Assembly (NCBI GenBank): GCA_049890295.1
Contig: JBMHBP010000023.1
Coordinates: forward strand, 1-64,000
Source of the DNA: GCA-2862585 sp049890295
GTDB taxonomy: Bacteria > Bacteroidota > Bacteroidia > Flavobacteriales > UBA7312
Length of the DNA stretch: 64,000 nt
Direction: 5' to 3'
The position numbers and the translations under genes were made by a program. Positions 53,333 through 63,104 of the stretch are shown in pieces; the first letter of the stretch is position 1, and every line of letters begins with the position of its first letter. The notes beneath the pieces were generated by a model, which was not told where the DNA came from, made no database searches, and saw only the letters and a program-made list of their open reading frames with translations.

Positions 53333-54441
53333 TGTCAAGAATAATAGTCTTAGGTGCCGGCTTAGTAGGTAATGTCATGGCTAAGGATTTAGCAAAAGAT
53401 CATGAGGTAACCTCTGTTGACTTTAATGAAAATGCTCTTGAGCCATTAGCCGCACTTGGTATTCACACAATTCATGCCGATTTATCTGATACAAATACCA
53501 CTCAACGACTCATTAGTGATTACGACTTGGTGGTTGGGGCTGTTCCAGGTTTTATGGGGTATCAGACACTGGAGGCAGTCATTAATGCTGGTAAAAATTG
53601 TGTCGATATTTCTTTCTTCCCTGAAGATCCTTTTAGTTTAGATAAACAAGCAAAAGAAATGGGCGTAGTAGCAGTTATAGATTGTGGCGTTGCACCAGGA
53701 ATGGGAAATATTATATTGGGTCATCATAATCAACAAATGAAAATTACCGATTATGAATGTCTGGTGGGCGGATTACCTGAAATAAGAGAATGGCCTTTTG
53801 AATATAAAGCAGTGTTTTCTCCTATTGACGTTATTGAAGAATATATTAGACCAGCCCGTTATGTACAGAATAATCAACTTGTCATAAAAGAAGCTTTATC
53901 AGATACAGAACTGATAGAATTTGATGGAATTGGCACCTTAGAAAGTTGGAATTCAGATGGCTTGCGTTCATTGATTCATACCATGCCTCATATTCCAAAT
54001 ATGATTGAGAAAACCCTTCGCTATCCAGGCTGCGTTGAGTATTTAAAAGTACTAAGAGCCAGTGGTTTTTTCTCTTACGACGAAATAGATATAAACGGTC
54101 AAAAAATTCGTCCCATCGATTTAACCTCAAAACTTCTCTTTCCAAAATGGCAACTAAAAGAGGGAGAGAAAGATTTTACTGCAATGCGTATTAGAATTGA
54201 AGGAAAAGAAAACGGACAAGCTATTCGCTATCAATATAATCTACTGGATCGCTATCAAGATAATACTATTTCAATGGCCAGAACGACCGGTTACACTTGT
54301 ACTGCTGTAGCTAATCTAGTACTAGATGGTACCTATCACAAAATTGGTATTTCGCCACCAGAATATCTTGGTCAACATTTTGACTATGTTGTGAGTTATT
54401 TAAAAAACCGAGGAGTAACCTATTCTAAAAAAATATACTAA
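53332..54441 (+). CDS. Saccharopine dehydrogenase-like oxidoreductase
   Basis: A 369-residue NAD(P)-dependent enzyme related to saccharopine reductase or lysine dehydrogenase. Seen are the Rossmann motif VLGAGLVGNVMAKDLA, DLVVGAVPGFMGYQTLEAVI and the following DCGVAPGMGNIILGHH and FEYKAVFSPIDVIEEYIRPA. The C-terminal half has an alpha/beta catalytic domain ending TCTAVANLVLDGTY. The substrate is unknown; an amino acid is likely. It is clamped between thyA and folA by TAATG overlaps on both sides. Confidence 0.88.
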   Translation: MSRIIVLGAGLVGNVMAKDLAKDHEVTSVDFNENALEPLAALGIHTIHADLSDTNTTQRLISDYDLVVGAVPGFMGYQTLEAVINAGKNCVDISFFPEDPFSLDKQAKEMGVVAVIDCGVAPGMGNIILGHHNQQMKITDYECLVGGLPEIREWPFEYKAVFSPIDVIEEYIRPARYVQNNQLVIKEALSDTELIEFDGIGTLESWNSDGLRSLIHTMPHIPNMIEKTLRYPGCVEYLKVLRASGFFSYDEIDINGQKIRPIDLTSKLLFPKWQLKEGEKDFTAMRIRIEGKENGQAIRYQYNLLDRYQDNTISMARTTGYTCTAVANLVLDGTYHKIGISPPEYLGQHFDYVVSYLKNRGVTYSKKIY

Positions 54442-54947
54442 TGATCGTTTCACTAATTGTAGCTGTATCTGAAAATAATGTTATTGGTAAAGACAATGAT
54501 TTGGTTTGGCATTTACCAAACGATTTGCAGTTTTTCAAGTCGACCACCAAAGGCCACTTTGTAATTATGGGAAGAAGAAATTTTGATTCTATCCCGGAAA
54601 AGTATCGTCCTTTACCTAACAGAACTAATGTTATTGTAACACGACAAAAGGATTATACTGCTGATGGATGTTTAATTACTCATTCCCTTGAGCAAGCTAT
54701 CGAATTAGCTAAAAGTGCTGGTGATAAGGAGCCATTCATTATTGGGGGTGGACAAATTTATAAGCAAGCCCTTGAAAATAATTTAATTGATAGAATTTAT
54801 CTGACCAGAGTACACAATGAATTCGAGGGAGATACTTTTTTTCCTAAGTTATCATCGGAAAAATGGAAAGAGGTCAAAAAAGAAAATCATACGGCAGACG
54901 AAAGACATAGCAGTAGTTTCAGTTTTATCACTTTGGAAAAACGATAA
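54441..54947 (+). CDS. folA: Dihydrofolate reductase
   Basis: Regenerates tetrahydrofolate after thymidylate synthesis. The 168-residue protein opens MIVSLIVAVSENNVIGKDND, with LVWHLPNDLQFFKSTTKGHF containing the substrate-binding Trp and Asp. VIMGRRNFDSIP, the NADPH site IIGGGQIYKQAL and the C-terminal EGDTFFPKLSSEKW are also seen. It shares a TAATG junction with the preceding gene and ends 14 bp from the convergent clpX stop. Confidence 0.96.
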   Translation: MIVSLIVAVSENNVIGKDNDLVWHLPNDLQFFKSTTKGHFVIMGRRNFDSIPEKYRPLPNRTNVIVTRQKDYTADGCLITHSLEQAIELAKSAGDKEPFIIGGGQIYKQALENNLIDRIYLTRVHNEFEGDTFFPKLSSEKWKEVKKENHTADERHSSSFSFITLEKR

Positions 54948-54961
54948 CTTTAATTATTGAC

Positions 54962-56200
54962 TTATGCTACCTTGAGTTGTTTCAACTTAGATTTTTCTAA
55001 TTTCTTTCTAGCGTAGTCGAGCGTGATTTTGAATGCCTTTTCCCCCTCCAATGAAGGACTATCAAACATGGCGTCTATCATTATTATTTCACAGATAGAA
55101 CGAAGCCCTCTGGCTCCTAATTTAAAATCAATAGCTTTTTCAACAATATAATCTAGTACATTTTCGTCAATTGATAAGTTAATTTTATCCATTTCAAACA
55201 ATTTAACATACTGTTTGACTAATGAATTTTTTGGCTCTGTTAGTATTAGTCTAAGGGCTGTTTTATCTAAAGGTTTTAGATGAGTTAGTACTGGCAGTCT
55301 TCCTATGAGTTCTGGAATCAGACCAAAACCTTTTAAATCTTGAGGACTCACATATTGTAATAGATTTCCCTTATCAACCTTATCTTTTTTAGAGGTTGCA
55401 TAGCCTATAGCTTGTGTACTTAATCGCTTCCCAATTACTTTGTCAATGCCATCAAATGCACCGCCACAAACAAATAAAATGTTTTTGGTATCAATAGATA
55501 CCATTTTTTGTTCAGGATGCTTACGACCACCTTGAGGTGGAACTTGAACTAATGAACCTTCTAATAGTTTAAGCATAGCTTGTTGAACGCCCTCTCCGGA
55601 AACATCACGAGTTATGGATGGGTTGTCACTTTTACGTGCAATTTTATCTACCTCGTCAATAAATACAATACCACGTTGAGCGGCTTTAACATCATAGTCT
55701 GCTGCCTGTAACAACCTCGATAATATTGCCTCTACATCTTCACCAACATAGCCAGCTTCAGTCAATACCGTGGCGTCTGCTATACAAAATGGTACATTAA
55801 GAATTTTGGCAATAGTACGTGCCAATAAAGTTTTTCCTGTACCTGTTTCGCCAACCATAATGATATTGGACTTTTCAATTTCGATATCATCACTAGAAGT
55901 GCTAGTCGGTTGAACCAAACGTTTGTAATGATTATATACTGCAACCGATAGTATTTTTTTCGCATCATCTTGACCAATGACGTATTTATCGAGATGAGAT
56001 TTTATATCAATTGGCTTAAGTAGATTCATCTGAGATGATAAAGCTTGCTTGTCTTTACCCTCTTTTTCAGAATTAACAATTTCTACAGCTTGCTCAATAC
56101 AATTATCACAAATGTGAGAGCCAATACCGGCTATTAGTACATTTGTGTCTTGTTTATCTCTTCCACAAAATGAGCATTTGATATTTTTATCTTCTGACAT
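54962..56200 (-). CDS. clpX: ClpX ATP-dependent unfoldase
   Basis: The unfoldase of ClpXP. The 412-residue protein begins with a C4 zinc finger (CSFCGRDKQD...CDNCIEQAVE). The AAA+ core has Walker A GETGTGKT (117-124), Walker B VFIDEVDKIA, the pore loop region GYVGED and sensor 2 in GARGLRSIC. An RKH-like loop is visible (GGRKHPEQ). It follows clpP, but a terminator-like hairpin stands 15 bp before its start. Confidence 0.97.
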   Translation of the reverse strand: MSEDKNIKCSFCGRDKQDTNVLIAGIGSHICDNCIEQAVEIVNSEKEGKDKQALSSQMNLLKPIDIKSHLDKYVIGQDDAKKILSVAVYNHYKRLVQPTSTSSDDIEIEKSNIIMVGETGTGKTLLARTIAKILNVPFCIADATVLTEAGYVGEDVEAILSRLLQAADYDVKAAQRGIVFIDEVDKIARKSDNPSITRDVSGEGVQQAMLKLLEGSLVQVPPQGGRKHPEQKMVSIDTKNILFVCGGAFDGIDKVIGKRLSTQAIGYATSKKDKVDKGNLLQYVSPQDLKGFGLIPELIGRLPVLTHLKPLDKTALRLILTEPKNSLVKQYVKLFEMDKINLSIDENVLDYIVEKAIDFKLGARGLRSICEIIMIDAMFDSPSLEGEKAFKITLDYARKKLEKSKLKQLKVA

Positions 56201-56214
56201 AGGTACAAAAATAC

Positions 56215-56244
56215 AAAAAAACCACTCTATAAGTACAGAGTGGT
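56215..56244 (-). terminator. Hairpin with U-run between clpP and clpX
   Basis: The stem ACCACTCT/AGAGTGGT with an 8-nt loop (56221-56244) is followed on the minus strand by six T. It stands 26 bp after the clpP stop and 14 bp before the clpX ATG. It could end most clpP messages and allow partial read-through into clpX. Confidence 0.72.
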
Positions 56245-56270
56245 TTCTTTAGATTATTTATTGTATGGTT

Positions 56271-56948
56271 TTAATTTTTCTTGACTAATACTTCGTCAAT
56301 CATACCGTATTCCTTAGCCTCTTCAGCAGTCATCCAGTAATCTCTATCGCTATCTTTCCATACTTCATCAAAAGATTTTCCTGAGTGATGAGCTATAATT
56401 TCATATAACTCATTTTTTAGCTTTTGGATTTCTCGAGCTGTAATCTCAATATCAGAGGCCTGACCGCTTGCTCCGCCTAATGGCTGATGTATCATTACTC
56501 TTGAATGTTTAAGCGCTGTACGTTTGCCTGATTGGCCAGCACATAACAAGACTGCCCCCATAGAAGCTGCCATTCCCGTACAGATAGTAGCCACATCTGG
56601 CGTAATGTATTGCATGGTATCATAAATCCCTAGTCCAGCATATACACTACCACCTGGTGAGTTTAAATAAATCTGAATACCTCGTTCTGAATCAACTGAT
56701 TCTAAAAACAATAATTGAGCTTGAATGATATTAGCAACATAATCGTTGATAGGTACTCCCAAGAATATAATTCTATCCATCATTAGGCGAGAAAATACAT
56801 CCATGGATGCAACATTCATGGAACGTTCTTCAATAATGGTAGGTGAAATATAATTTCCATAAACCGATTGAAAACGATCTAGAGTTGTACTACTAATACC
56901 TCTATCTTTAGTGGCGAATTTTCTAAATTCTTCAGCTGGATCAAACAT
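56271..56948 (-). CDS. clpP: ClpP protease subunit
   Basis: The proteolytic chamber of ClpXP. The 225-residue protein has the Ser129 nucleophile in CTGMAASMGAVLLC, the His in RVMIHQPLGGASGQ, and DRDYWMTAEEAKEYGMID with the third catalytic Asp nearby. The N-terminal ~30 residues before SPTIIEERSM are longer than in E. coli and may be a propeptide. It lies 10 bp downstream of tig. Confidence 0.96.
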   Translation of the reverse strand: MFDPAEEFRKFATKDRGISSTTLDRFQSVYGNYISPTIIEERSMNVASMDVFSRLMMDRIIFLGVPINDYVANIIQAQLLFLESVDSERGIQIYLNSPGGSVYAGLGIYDTMQYITPDVATICTGMAASMGAVLLCAGQSGKRTALKHSRVMIHQPLGGASGQASDIEITAREIQKLKNELYEIIAHHSGKSFDEVWKDSDRDYWMTAEEAKEYGMIDEVLVKKN

Positions 56949-56958
56949 AATTTTAGAT

Positions 56959-58299
56959 TTATTTTTCTGAAGCTAATTTAACAAATTCATCGTAAGTAAC
57001 CGCTTTGTTTTTCAAGCTGAACTTTTCTTTGAATAAATCCATTGTTTTAACATCATACAGCTGATTGAATACCTTTTTCCTCTCCTCTTCATTGGTGAGT
57101 ACTTGCTGAGCAATTTCTTCAAGTTTTTGGTCTTCTGGTGCTGGCTGACCATATTGTGCAAAATTGGAAACAATTAATTGTTTAGTATGATTTATTACAT
57201 CTTCATTTTTGACTTCTAAATCATTCTCTTTGATGATTTTATTTTCAATCAACTGCCACTTTAGGCTTTTAGAATATTGCTCGTATTCTAATTCTACTTG
57301 GTCTTCAGTAAGTCCTTGCTCATTAGTAGCCACTAACCATTTTTTTAAGAAAGCATCAGGTAAGGATAATTTAGTTTTCTTTATAAGGTGAAGTACTACA
57401 TCATTTTTTAACTTATTATCACTTTCGCTTACGAATGACTTTTCAACTTCTTCTTTGACCTTGGCTCTGAACTCTTTTTCACTTTTTACTGTGTCCTTAC
57501 CAAATACTTTGTCAAACAATTCTTGATTAAAATCAGCAGGTTCCATTCTACTTATCTTATTGACTTTAAAGTTAAAGTCACTATTTAGGGTTTCTAATTC
57601 TTCCTTTTTGATGTTCAGCATATGATGAGCATCGTTAGAAAAATCTTTATTGACTTTAAGATTGACCTGATCACCTTCTGCTAAACCGACTAAAGCTTTT
57701 TGAGCTTTTTTATCTTGAACTATATCTAAGGCCACTGATGCGGTGTGTTGAATTCCTCCTTCTAACGGATTACCTTCAGTATCTAATTGTGTAAACTCAC
57801 CCATTATTAAATCTGTGTTTTCAGATTTTTCGGGCTGAGTCATTTTACCATAACGTTTGGCCATATCAGTAACGTAATGATCGACCATTTTGTCATCGGC
57901 TACTATTTGCAAATAGTCAAATTTACCTTTTTTATCGAGTACTACTGAGAATTCTGGAGCTAAACCCATTTCATATTCAAACTCGAAATCGGTGGCATTA
58001 TCCCAATCTACTTCAGAAGTTAATGGTAATGGGTTCCCCAAAACCTCAACTTTATTTTCAGTGATATGCTTATAAATAGCTTCTTGTAGAAGTTTGTTTA
58101 CCTCATCGATTAACACGGATTTACCAATCATTTTTCGGACCTGACCCATCGGCACTTTTCCTTTTCTGAAACCAGGAATACTGGCTGTTTTTCGGTAATT
58201 TACAATAACCTTTTCTACCTTATCGTGATAATCTTCACCAGACAATTTAACCTTTAGCTTGGCATTTAGAGCGTCTACTTTTTCTTGTGTAATATCCAT
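56959..58299 (-). CDS. tig: Trigger factor
   Basis: Ribosome-bound chaperone for nascent chains. The 446-residue protein begins with the ribosome-binding domain, signed by KTASIPGFRKGKVPMGQVRK (normally GFRxGKVP). A central PPIase-like region and a long helical C-terminal domain follow. The PPIase part is divergent, as often seen in Bacteroidota. TACTTTTG on the minus strand (58332-58339) is a plausible -7 element for tig-clpP. Confidence 0.93.
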   Translation of the reverse strand: MDITQEKVDALNAKLKVKLSGEDYHDKVEKVIVNYRKTASIPGFRKGKVPMGQVRKMIGKSVLIDEVNKLLQEAIYKHITENKVEVLGNPLPLTSEVDWDNATDFEFEYEMGLAPEFSVVLDKKGKFDYLQIVADDKMVDHYVTDMAKRYGKMTQPEKSENTDLIMGEFTQLDTEGNPLEGGIQHTASVALDIVQDKKAQKALVGLAEGDQVNLKVNKDFSNDAHHMLNIKKEELETLNSDFNFKVNKISRMEPADFNQELFDKVFGKDTVKSEKEFRAKVKEEVEKSFVSESDNKLKNDVVLHLIKKTKLSLPDAFLKKWLVATNEQGLTEDQVELEYEQYSKSLKWQLIENKIIKENDLEVKNEDVINHTKQLIVSNFAQYGQPAPEDQKLEEIAQQVLTNEEERKKVFNQLYDVKTMDLFKEKFSLKNKAVTYDEFVKLASEK

Positions 58300-58544
58300 A
58301 GTTATCTGAACTTCTATTTATTAATGGGCTGCAAAAGTAACCAATTTATCTATTTAAAATAGGCTATTGCTTCGATTATGCTTTTTTCTTAATTCTTTGG
58401 AGTGGAACAAGTAAGTAATATAGGGTTTCTTTAAAATTCAATCAAAAAATTACATTTCATCGCTAGTTCAACGACCAGTGTAGACATTATGTTTGATTCG
58501 ATTTTTTTACAATACTTTAAAAGTACAAAGTATTAAAGGTGTCA

Positions 58545-58928
58545 TTATATTTCCTTGAAAACTCGAGTTGCTGTTTCGCCAACCGTAAAATCCTGCTTAA
58601 CAAACTGCCCTATAGATGATTGTTTACACCATGACTCAATGGTATACCCACTTCCAGAATAATTATCTTTGACCCATTGCATACGTGTGTCCCAAAGTAA
58701 TTTATAAATACCCCTTCCTCTATATTCTGGCGATACAAAGGCATCTTGAAACTTAATCACTTTATCTTTTTGAAAGGTCAAGTTGACCCAACCAATAGCT
58801 TGGTCGTCTTCTGTCATAGCAACCCAACCTAAAAAATCTCTTGAATGGGTATGTGCTATCACTCGAATAGTAGGCTTGACTCTCTTAACAAATAATTGCT
58901 TTCTTTTCAATTTTGATTTAATCATCAT
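58545..58928 (-). CDS. GNAT-family N-acetyltransferase
   Basis: A small 127-residue acetyltransferase. The acetyl-CoA loop reads VSPEYRGRGIYKLLWDTRMQ (Q/RxxGxG/A), after the strand IKFQDAF. The N-terminus is basic (MIKSKLKRKQL). The substrate cannot be predicted. It is flanked by gene-free stretches of 245 and 242 bp, in which I see nothing but AT-rich DNA and a possible -7 element near 59020. Confidence 0.8.
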   Translation of the reverse strand: MMIKSKLKRKQLFVKRVKPTIRVIAHTHSRDFLGWVAMTEDDQAIGWVNLTFQKDKVIKFQDAFVSPEYRGRGIYKLLWDTRMQWVKDNYSGSGYTIESWCKQSSIGQFVKQDFTVGETATRVFKEI

Positions 58929-59170
58929 AACAACAGTATAAAAATAAATGAAACACCATTTTCTAAAATTATCATACTTCCAATTTTGGATTAAGAAATT
59001 TGAAAAATTTTAGGCCTGCGAAAGTAAAATTTTTTCCAAAATATTTATATAAATAAAATAGGTTTAAGATAAATTTAATATTGTCTTAACTCTACTAGAT
59101 TAAAAGAGACATTAAAATAGACTGAATATGAGGTTCAAACTAATGAAATATATTTAAAGCAATTTAATTT

Positions 59171-60877
59171 CTAAAATTGAGATTGCACAAAGTCAGCTAG
59201 TTCTTTGACATAGGACTGTGTAAAGCTAAACTCAATACCTGCAGTTTGGTAAATTTCATTGATGGATTTTGTGTATCCTAATTTTAAGGCTTCATTATAA
59301 GCTTCAAGAGCTTTATGACCGTGTTGTTTATAGCTTCTCCACATAGCAATAGCCCCTAGTTGTGCCATTCCGTACTCTATGTAGTAAAAAGGCACTTCGT
59401 ATAGGTGCAACTGCTTTTGCCATAAATTATGTAAGGCTCCCTCTTGCCCCTGCCAATCAACTACTGAACTACCAAATATTTTCATAATGTTATACCATTC
59501 TTGACGTCTTTCGTCGGCAGTATGCGGGGTGGTATAAATCCAATGTTGGAATTTATCTACAGCTGCAATCCAAGGTAAACCCTCCAGAACTTTTTTCATT
59601 TGCTCAGTTTTAGCTCTGTCTAATTCATCGTCATTGGTATAAAACTCATTCCAATAATCCATACTCAATAGTTCCATAGACATGGAAGCTAACTCGGCAA
59701 CCTCTGAGGGAGTACTTTTGAAATCACAGATTTCCAAATCACGACTTAGGAATGAATGCAAGGCATGTCCGCCCTCATGTACCATTGTGACTAAATCGCG
59801 TTGAGAACCCACTGCGTTCATATAAATGAAAGGCACTCCAATTTCATATAATGGATAGTTAAATCCTCCTGGAGCTTTACCAGTTTTAGATTCTAGATCA
59901 AGGTGTTTCATAGCTTTCATAATGCTCAAACACTGACCATAATAAGGACTAAGCTTATCAAAACAACGAATAGATTTATCGATTAAATCATTACCATTTT
60001 CAAATGGCTTAAGTGGTGCCTTTCCTTCTACATCAACAGCAGTATCCCAAGGTTTATAATTTTCTAACTTTAACTTTTCTTTTCTTTCTCTATCAAAACC
60101 GTCTATTATTGGGACGATCTCTTTAGCTATAGCTTGATGAAAATCAAAACAATCACTAGGCGTATAATCAAAACGCCCCATGGCGGCAAACATATAGTCT
60201 CGGTAATTATCAAAACCGGCGTTTTTAGCTACTTCTTGTCTCAGAGCAATTAACTCGTCATACAAATCATCTAGTTTTTTTACGTCCTCTGCTCTACGCT
60301 CACTCATCTTTTGATAAACTTCTTGGCGTTTGACTCTATCGTTGTCTTTCAAAAACTGAGCTCCTTTCTGCATCGTTACAGTTTGTCCATCAACCTCAAT
60401 AGTCATTTTAGCTGCAATTGCACCATATTCTTGTTGCTTAGTTTGTAATTGGGTAAAAAGCGGTATATTTTCCTCTCTAAATATCTCAATAGACTTATTT
60501 AAGCCTCTCAAGTAAATCCGATACTTTTCTTGATCTAAGTCCCTAACAAATGGACTGTTAGCTACTTTTAAGTTTAGCTGATGGGTGAATGGAGCTACCT
60601 TTGGCGATATTTCACTAACCCAAAATTGAAATGATTTTGAAAGCTCTTCATTGGTGGTGTCAATATTCATTTTTATGTACCGCCAAGCTTGTTCTTCTTC
60701 CAACACAGATTCTAACTCGCTTCGATTGAGCATCCATTTCTGCAAATCATCAACAGATTGAATCTCTGACTGTAATAAATTGGTAAAATAGGCTTCTATT
60801 TGTGACCAAGACTTAACTTCTAATTGTTCATCAACAAATTGTCGTTTTGGGCGAGTTGGAATTTCTACTGTTATCAT
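59171..60877 (-). CDS. M3-family oligoendopeptidase (PepF-like)
   Basis: A cytoplasmic zinc peptidase for short peptides, 568 residues, the typical size of M3B PepF enzymes. The active site is MVHEGGHALHSFLS (HExxH), with the third ligand Glu in STPSEVAELASMSMELLSMD. There is no signal peptide. It lies 4 bp after a DUF5606 gene, so they are probably co-transcribed. Confidence 0.92.
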   Translation of the reverse strand: MITVEIPTRPKRQFVDEQLEVKSWSQIEAYFTNLLQSEIQSVDDLQKWMLNRSELESVLEEEQAWRYIKMNIDTTNEELSKSFQFWVSEISPKVAPFTHQLNLKVANSPFVRDLDQEKYRIYLRGLNKSIEIFREENIPLFTQLQTKQQEYGAIAAKMTIEVDGQTVTMQKGAQFLKDNDRVKRQEVYQKMSERRAEDVKKLDDLYDELIALRQEVAKNAGFDNYRDYMFAAMGRFDYTPSDCFDFHQAIAKEIVPIIDGFDRERKEKLKLENYKPWDTAVDVEGKAPLKPFENGNDLIDKSIRCFDKLSPYYGQCLSIMKAMKHLDLESKTGKAPGGFNYPLYEIGVPFIYMNAVGSQRDLVTMVHEGGHALHSFLSRDLEICDFKSTPSEVAELASMSMELLSMDYWNEFYTNDDELDRAKTEQMKKVLEGLPWIAAVDKFQHWIYTTPHTADERRQEWYNIMKIFGSSVVDWQGQEGALHNLWQKQLHLYEVPFYYIEYGMAQLGAIAMWRSYKQHGHKALEAYNEALKLGYTKSINEIYQTAGIEFSFTQSYVKELADFVQSQF

Positions 60878-60881
60878 TTTA

Positions 60882-61316
60882 TTATTTCTTTTCTACTTTT
60901 TCTTTACTTTCTGATTTCTTCTTGGGTTTTTTAGGAAGTTCAATAAGCCCATTTTCTTGTAATATATTGTACCATTGAGCAATTTTTTTGATATCCGAAT
61001 GATAGACTTGATCTTCGTCAAACTCGGGTAAAACTTCTCTCATCCAAGTCATCATTTCATCTTTTGATGATTTGTGACTAATGCATTGACCTCCATTTTC
61101 TTTTTTAGCGATACTATCAAAAATATCTTCTAAAGGAGTAGTATCAGAATATGTGTAGATACCAATATCCTGTAATGCACTTACTTGATGAGTGGCGTAC
61201 AATGGTATTCTTTTTTTATCAACTACACTTTCTACAATTATGGTATTTTTAGCCTGACTTACAAGTTTATACAAGCCTGGCTTTCCAGTAACGGATAAGA
61301 GTCCTTCTAAATTCAT
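60882..61316 (-). CDS. DUF5606 family protein
   Basis: A 144-residue bacteroidetal protein of unknown function. It starts MNLEGLLSVTGKPGLYKLVS, a small beta barrel of the DUF5606 type. A helical middle follows, and then a strongly basic tail (KKPKKKSESKEKVEKK). No catalytic motif is seen. It precedes the oligoendopeptidase gene by 4 bp. Confidence 0.82.
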   Translation of the reverse strand: MNLEGLLSVTGKPGLYKLVSQAKNTIIVESVVDKKRIPLYATHQVSALQDIGIYTYSDTTPLEDIFDSIAKKENGGQCISHKSSKDEMMTWMREVLPEFDEDQVYHSDIKKIAQWYNILQENGLIELPKKPKKKSESKEKVEKK

Positions 61317-61614
61317 ATCAAAAAATTATGACTGCAAAGCTACAATTTTGATCGAAAGATTAAGACTACAATAAGCTATTTTATCAATAAAATTAATTGT
61401 CATTTAAATATAAAAACAGTACTTATTTTTTAAAAAGTCAAAAACATTGTCTTTCAATCTCAAAAAAAACAATCGTTTAAGAAATAAAGTAGGCAGAGTA
61501 ATCAAAAAAACAAAATTAGGCCACCCAATATAGCTGATATTTCAAGCTTGGATTCTTCAATTAACAGATTCGAAGAGTTATTGAAAAAATAGTATGGTGT
61601 TTAAATTAGATAAC

Positions 61615-62061
61615 TCACAAAAAGTCTGGTATATTTTTCAAAAATGAATAACTTCTGTCTTTATAATTCATCTTACAACAAACATGTTCTAAACCATTAG
61701 AAACCAACAAATAAGGAACTTGTAGTTCAAAATTGTATCGTGCAATTTGTTCAAAAACACTTTGGTTTATAGTTACACTTGCTGCCTTGCATTCTACTAA
61801 AAGGAAAGGTTTTCCTGTCCTGTCATTACATATTATATCAGCTCGCTTATTCATTTTATTATAAGAAAGGCCTTTCTCTATTTCCATCCATGCGGCCGGA
61901 TAATGCTTTTCATGAATTAAAAAATGAACGATATGTTGTCGTACCCACTCTTCGGGTGTCAACACAACATGTTTTTTTCTAATGATATCAAAAATATATG
62001 TGCTTCCATCTTCAGTTTTGAGATTGAAGTCGTATTTTGGCAGAGTTAATTTTTGGAACAT
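61615..62061 (-). CDS. Solo HSDR_N-type (PD-D/ExK) nuclease-like protein
   Basis: A 148-residue protein made only of the N-terminal endonuclease domain of type I restriction HsdR (HSDR_N_2 type). The PD-(D/E)xK residues are visible: Asp75 in KRADIICNDRTG, then Glu90 and Lys92 in FLLVECKAAS. It has no helicase, methylase or specificity partner here. It is divergent from holA, with 13 bp between the ATG codons. The gene-free 298 bp downstream shows nothing clear. Confidence 0.85.
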   Translation of the reverse strand: MFQKLTLPKYDFNLKTEDGSTYIFDIIRKKHVVLTPEEWVRQHIVHFLIHEKHYPAAWMEIEKGLSYNKMNKRADIICNDRTGKPFLLVECKAASVTINQSVFEQIARYNFELQVPYLLVSNGLEHVCCKMNYKDRSYSFLKNIPDFL

Positions 62062-62074
62062 TTAGACCAAAGTA

Positions 62075-63073
62075 ATGAATTTTGAAAATATCCTCTCAGA
62101 TTTAAAAGCAAAAAAATACCATCCGGTCTATTTCTTGATGGGTGAAGAAAGCTTTTTTATAGATGCTATTACAGATGAAATTGCTAAAAACTGCTTGGAT
62201 GATTCTGAAAAAGATTTCAATCAATATGTGTTGTATGGTAAAGACACCTCAACAGACACTATTATCAGTACGGCAAAGCAATTTCCATTGATGGGTGAAA
62301 GAATTGTTGTAATTGTTAAAGAAGCTCAACATATAAGGCAAATCGAAAAGTTACAAGCTTATATTGACCAACCCCAATTATCAACACTCTTAGTCATTTG
62401 CTACAAAAATAAAGTCATTGATAAACGTAAAGCCTTCAGTAAAGTTCTTAGTCAAAAAACAGTAGTATTTGAGAGTAAAAAACTCTACGACAATCAAGTT
62501 CCAGATTGGATTGTTAATTATTTAAAAGGACAGCATTTTTCAATCAGTCAAAAGGCAGCTCACTTATTGTCTGAATACTTGGGTAATGACCTCAACAAAA
62601 TTATAAATGAGCTAGGAAAACTAATGCTCTTAGTACCGCCAGAATCAGAAATATCTGCCGACATTGTAGAGCGAAATATTGGAATTAGTAAAGATTACAA
62701 CAATTTTGAACTGACTAAAGCACTTTCACAAAAAGATGTTCTAAAATCTAATCAGATCGCTAATTATTTTGCCAAAAACCCCAATGCCAATCCTATTGTA
62801 GTTACGCTAGGTACACTTTTCAATTTTTTTCAGAAACTATTACTGTTTCATGTTACTAAGGACAAATCACCACGAAATGTGGCTTCGGTGCTAAAAGTAA
62901 ATCCGTACTTTGTCAAAGAATACCAGCATGCTTCAAATCACTATGGAAAACGCCAATGTATGACTATTATTTCTTTGATTAGAGAATATGATTTAAAAGC
63001 TAAAGGCCTTAATAACCATTCGAATACCAGTGGTGAGTTATTAAAAGAACTTCTCTTTAAAATCTTACATTAA
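62075..63073 (+). CDS. holA: DNA polymerase III, delta subunit
   Basis: Opens the beta clamp in the clamp loader. The 332-residue protein has the HolA opening PVYFLMGEESFFIDAITDEI, LMGERIVVIVKEAQ, LSEYLGNDLNKIINELGKL (conserved GNDL) and the C-terminal NHSNTSGELLKELLFKIL. It shares a 13-bp intergenic with the HSDR_N gene. Confidence 0.93.
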   Translation: MNFENILSDLKAKKYHPVYFLMGEESFFIDAITDEIAKNCLDDSEKDFNQYVLYGKDTSTDTIISTAKQFPLMGERIVVIVKEAQHIRQIEKLQAYIDQPQLSTLLVICYKNKVIDKRKAFSKVLSQKTVVFESKKLYDNQVPDWIVNYLKGQHFSISQKAAHLLSEYLGNDLNKIINELGKLMLLVPPESEISADIVERNIGISKDYNNFELTKALSQKDVLKSNQIANYFAKNPNANPIVVTLGTLFNFFQKLLLFHVTKDKSPRNVASVLKVNPYFVKEYQHASNHYGKRQCMTIISLIREYDLKAKGLNNHSNTSGELLKELLFKILH

Positions 63074-63104
63074 ATAAGTAAATTTGTTCCCCAGTTATCA
63101 TAAA

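Noticed and set aside
61615..62061. Part of a type I restriction-modification locus
   Set aside because: No hsdM, hsdS or helicase part of hsdR lies near; neighbours are housekeeping genes.
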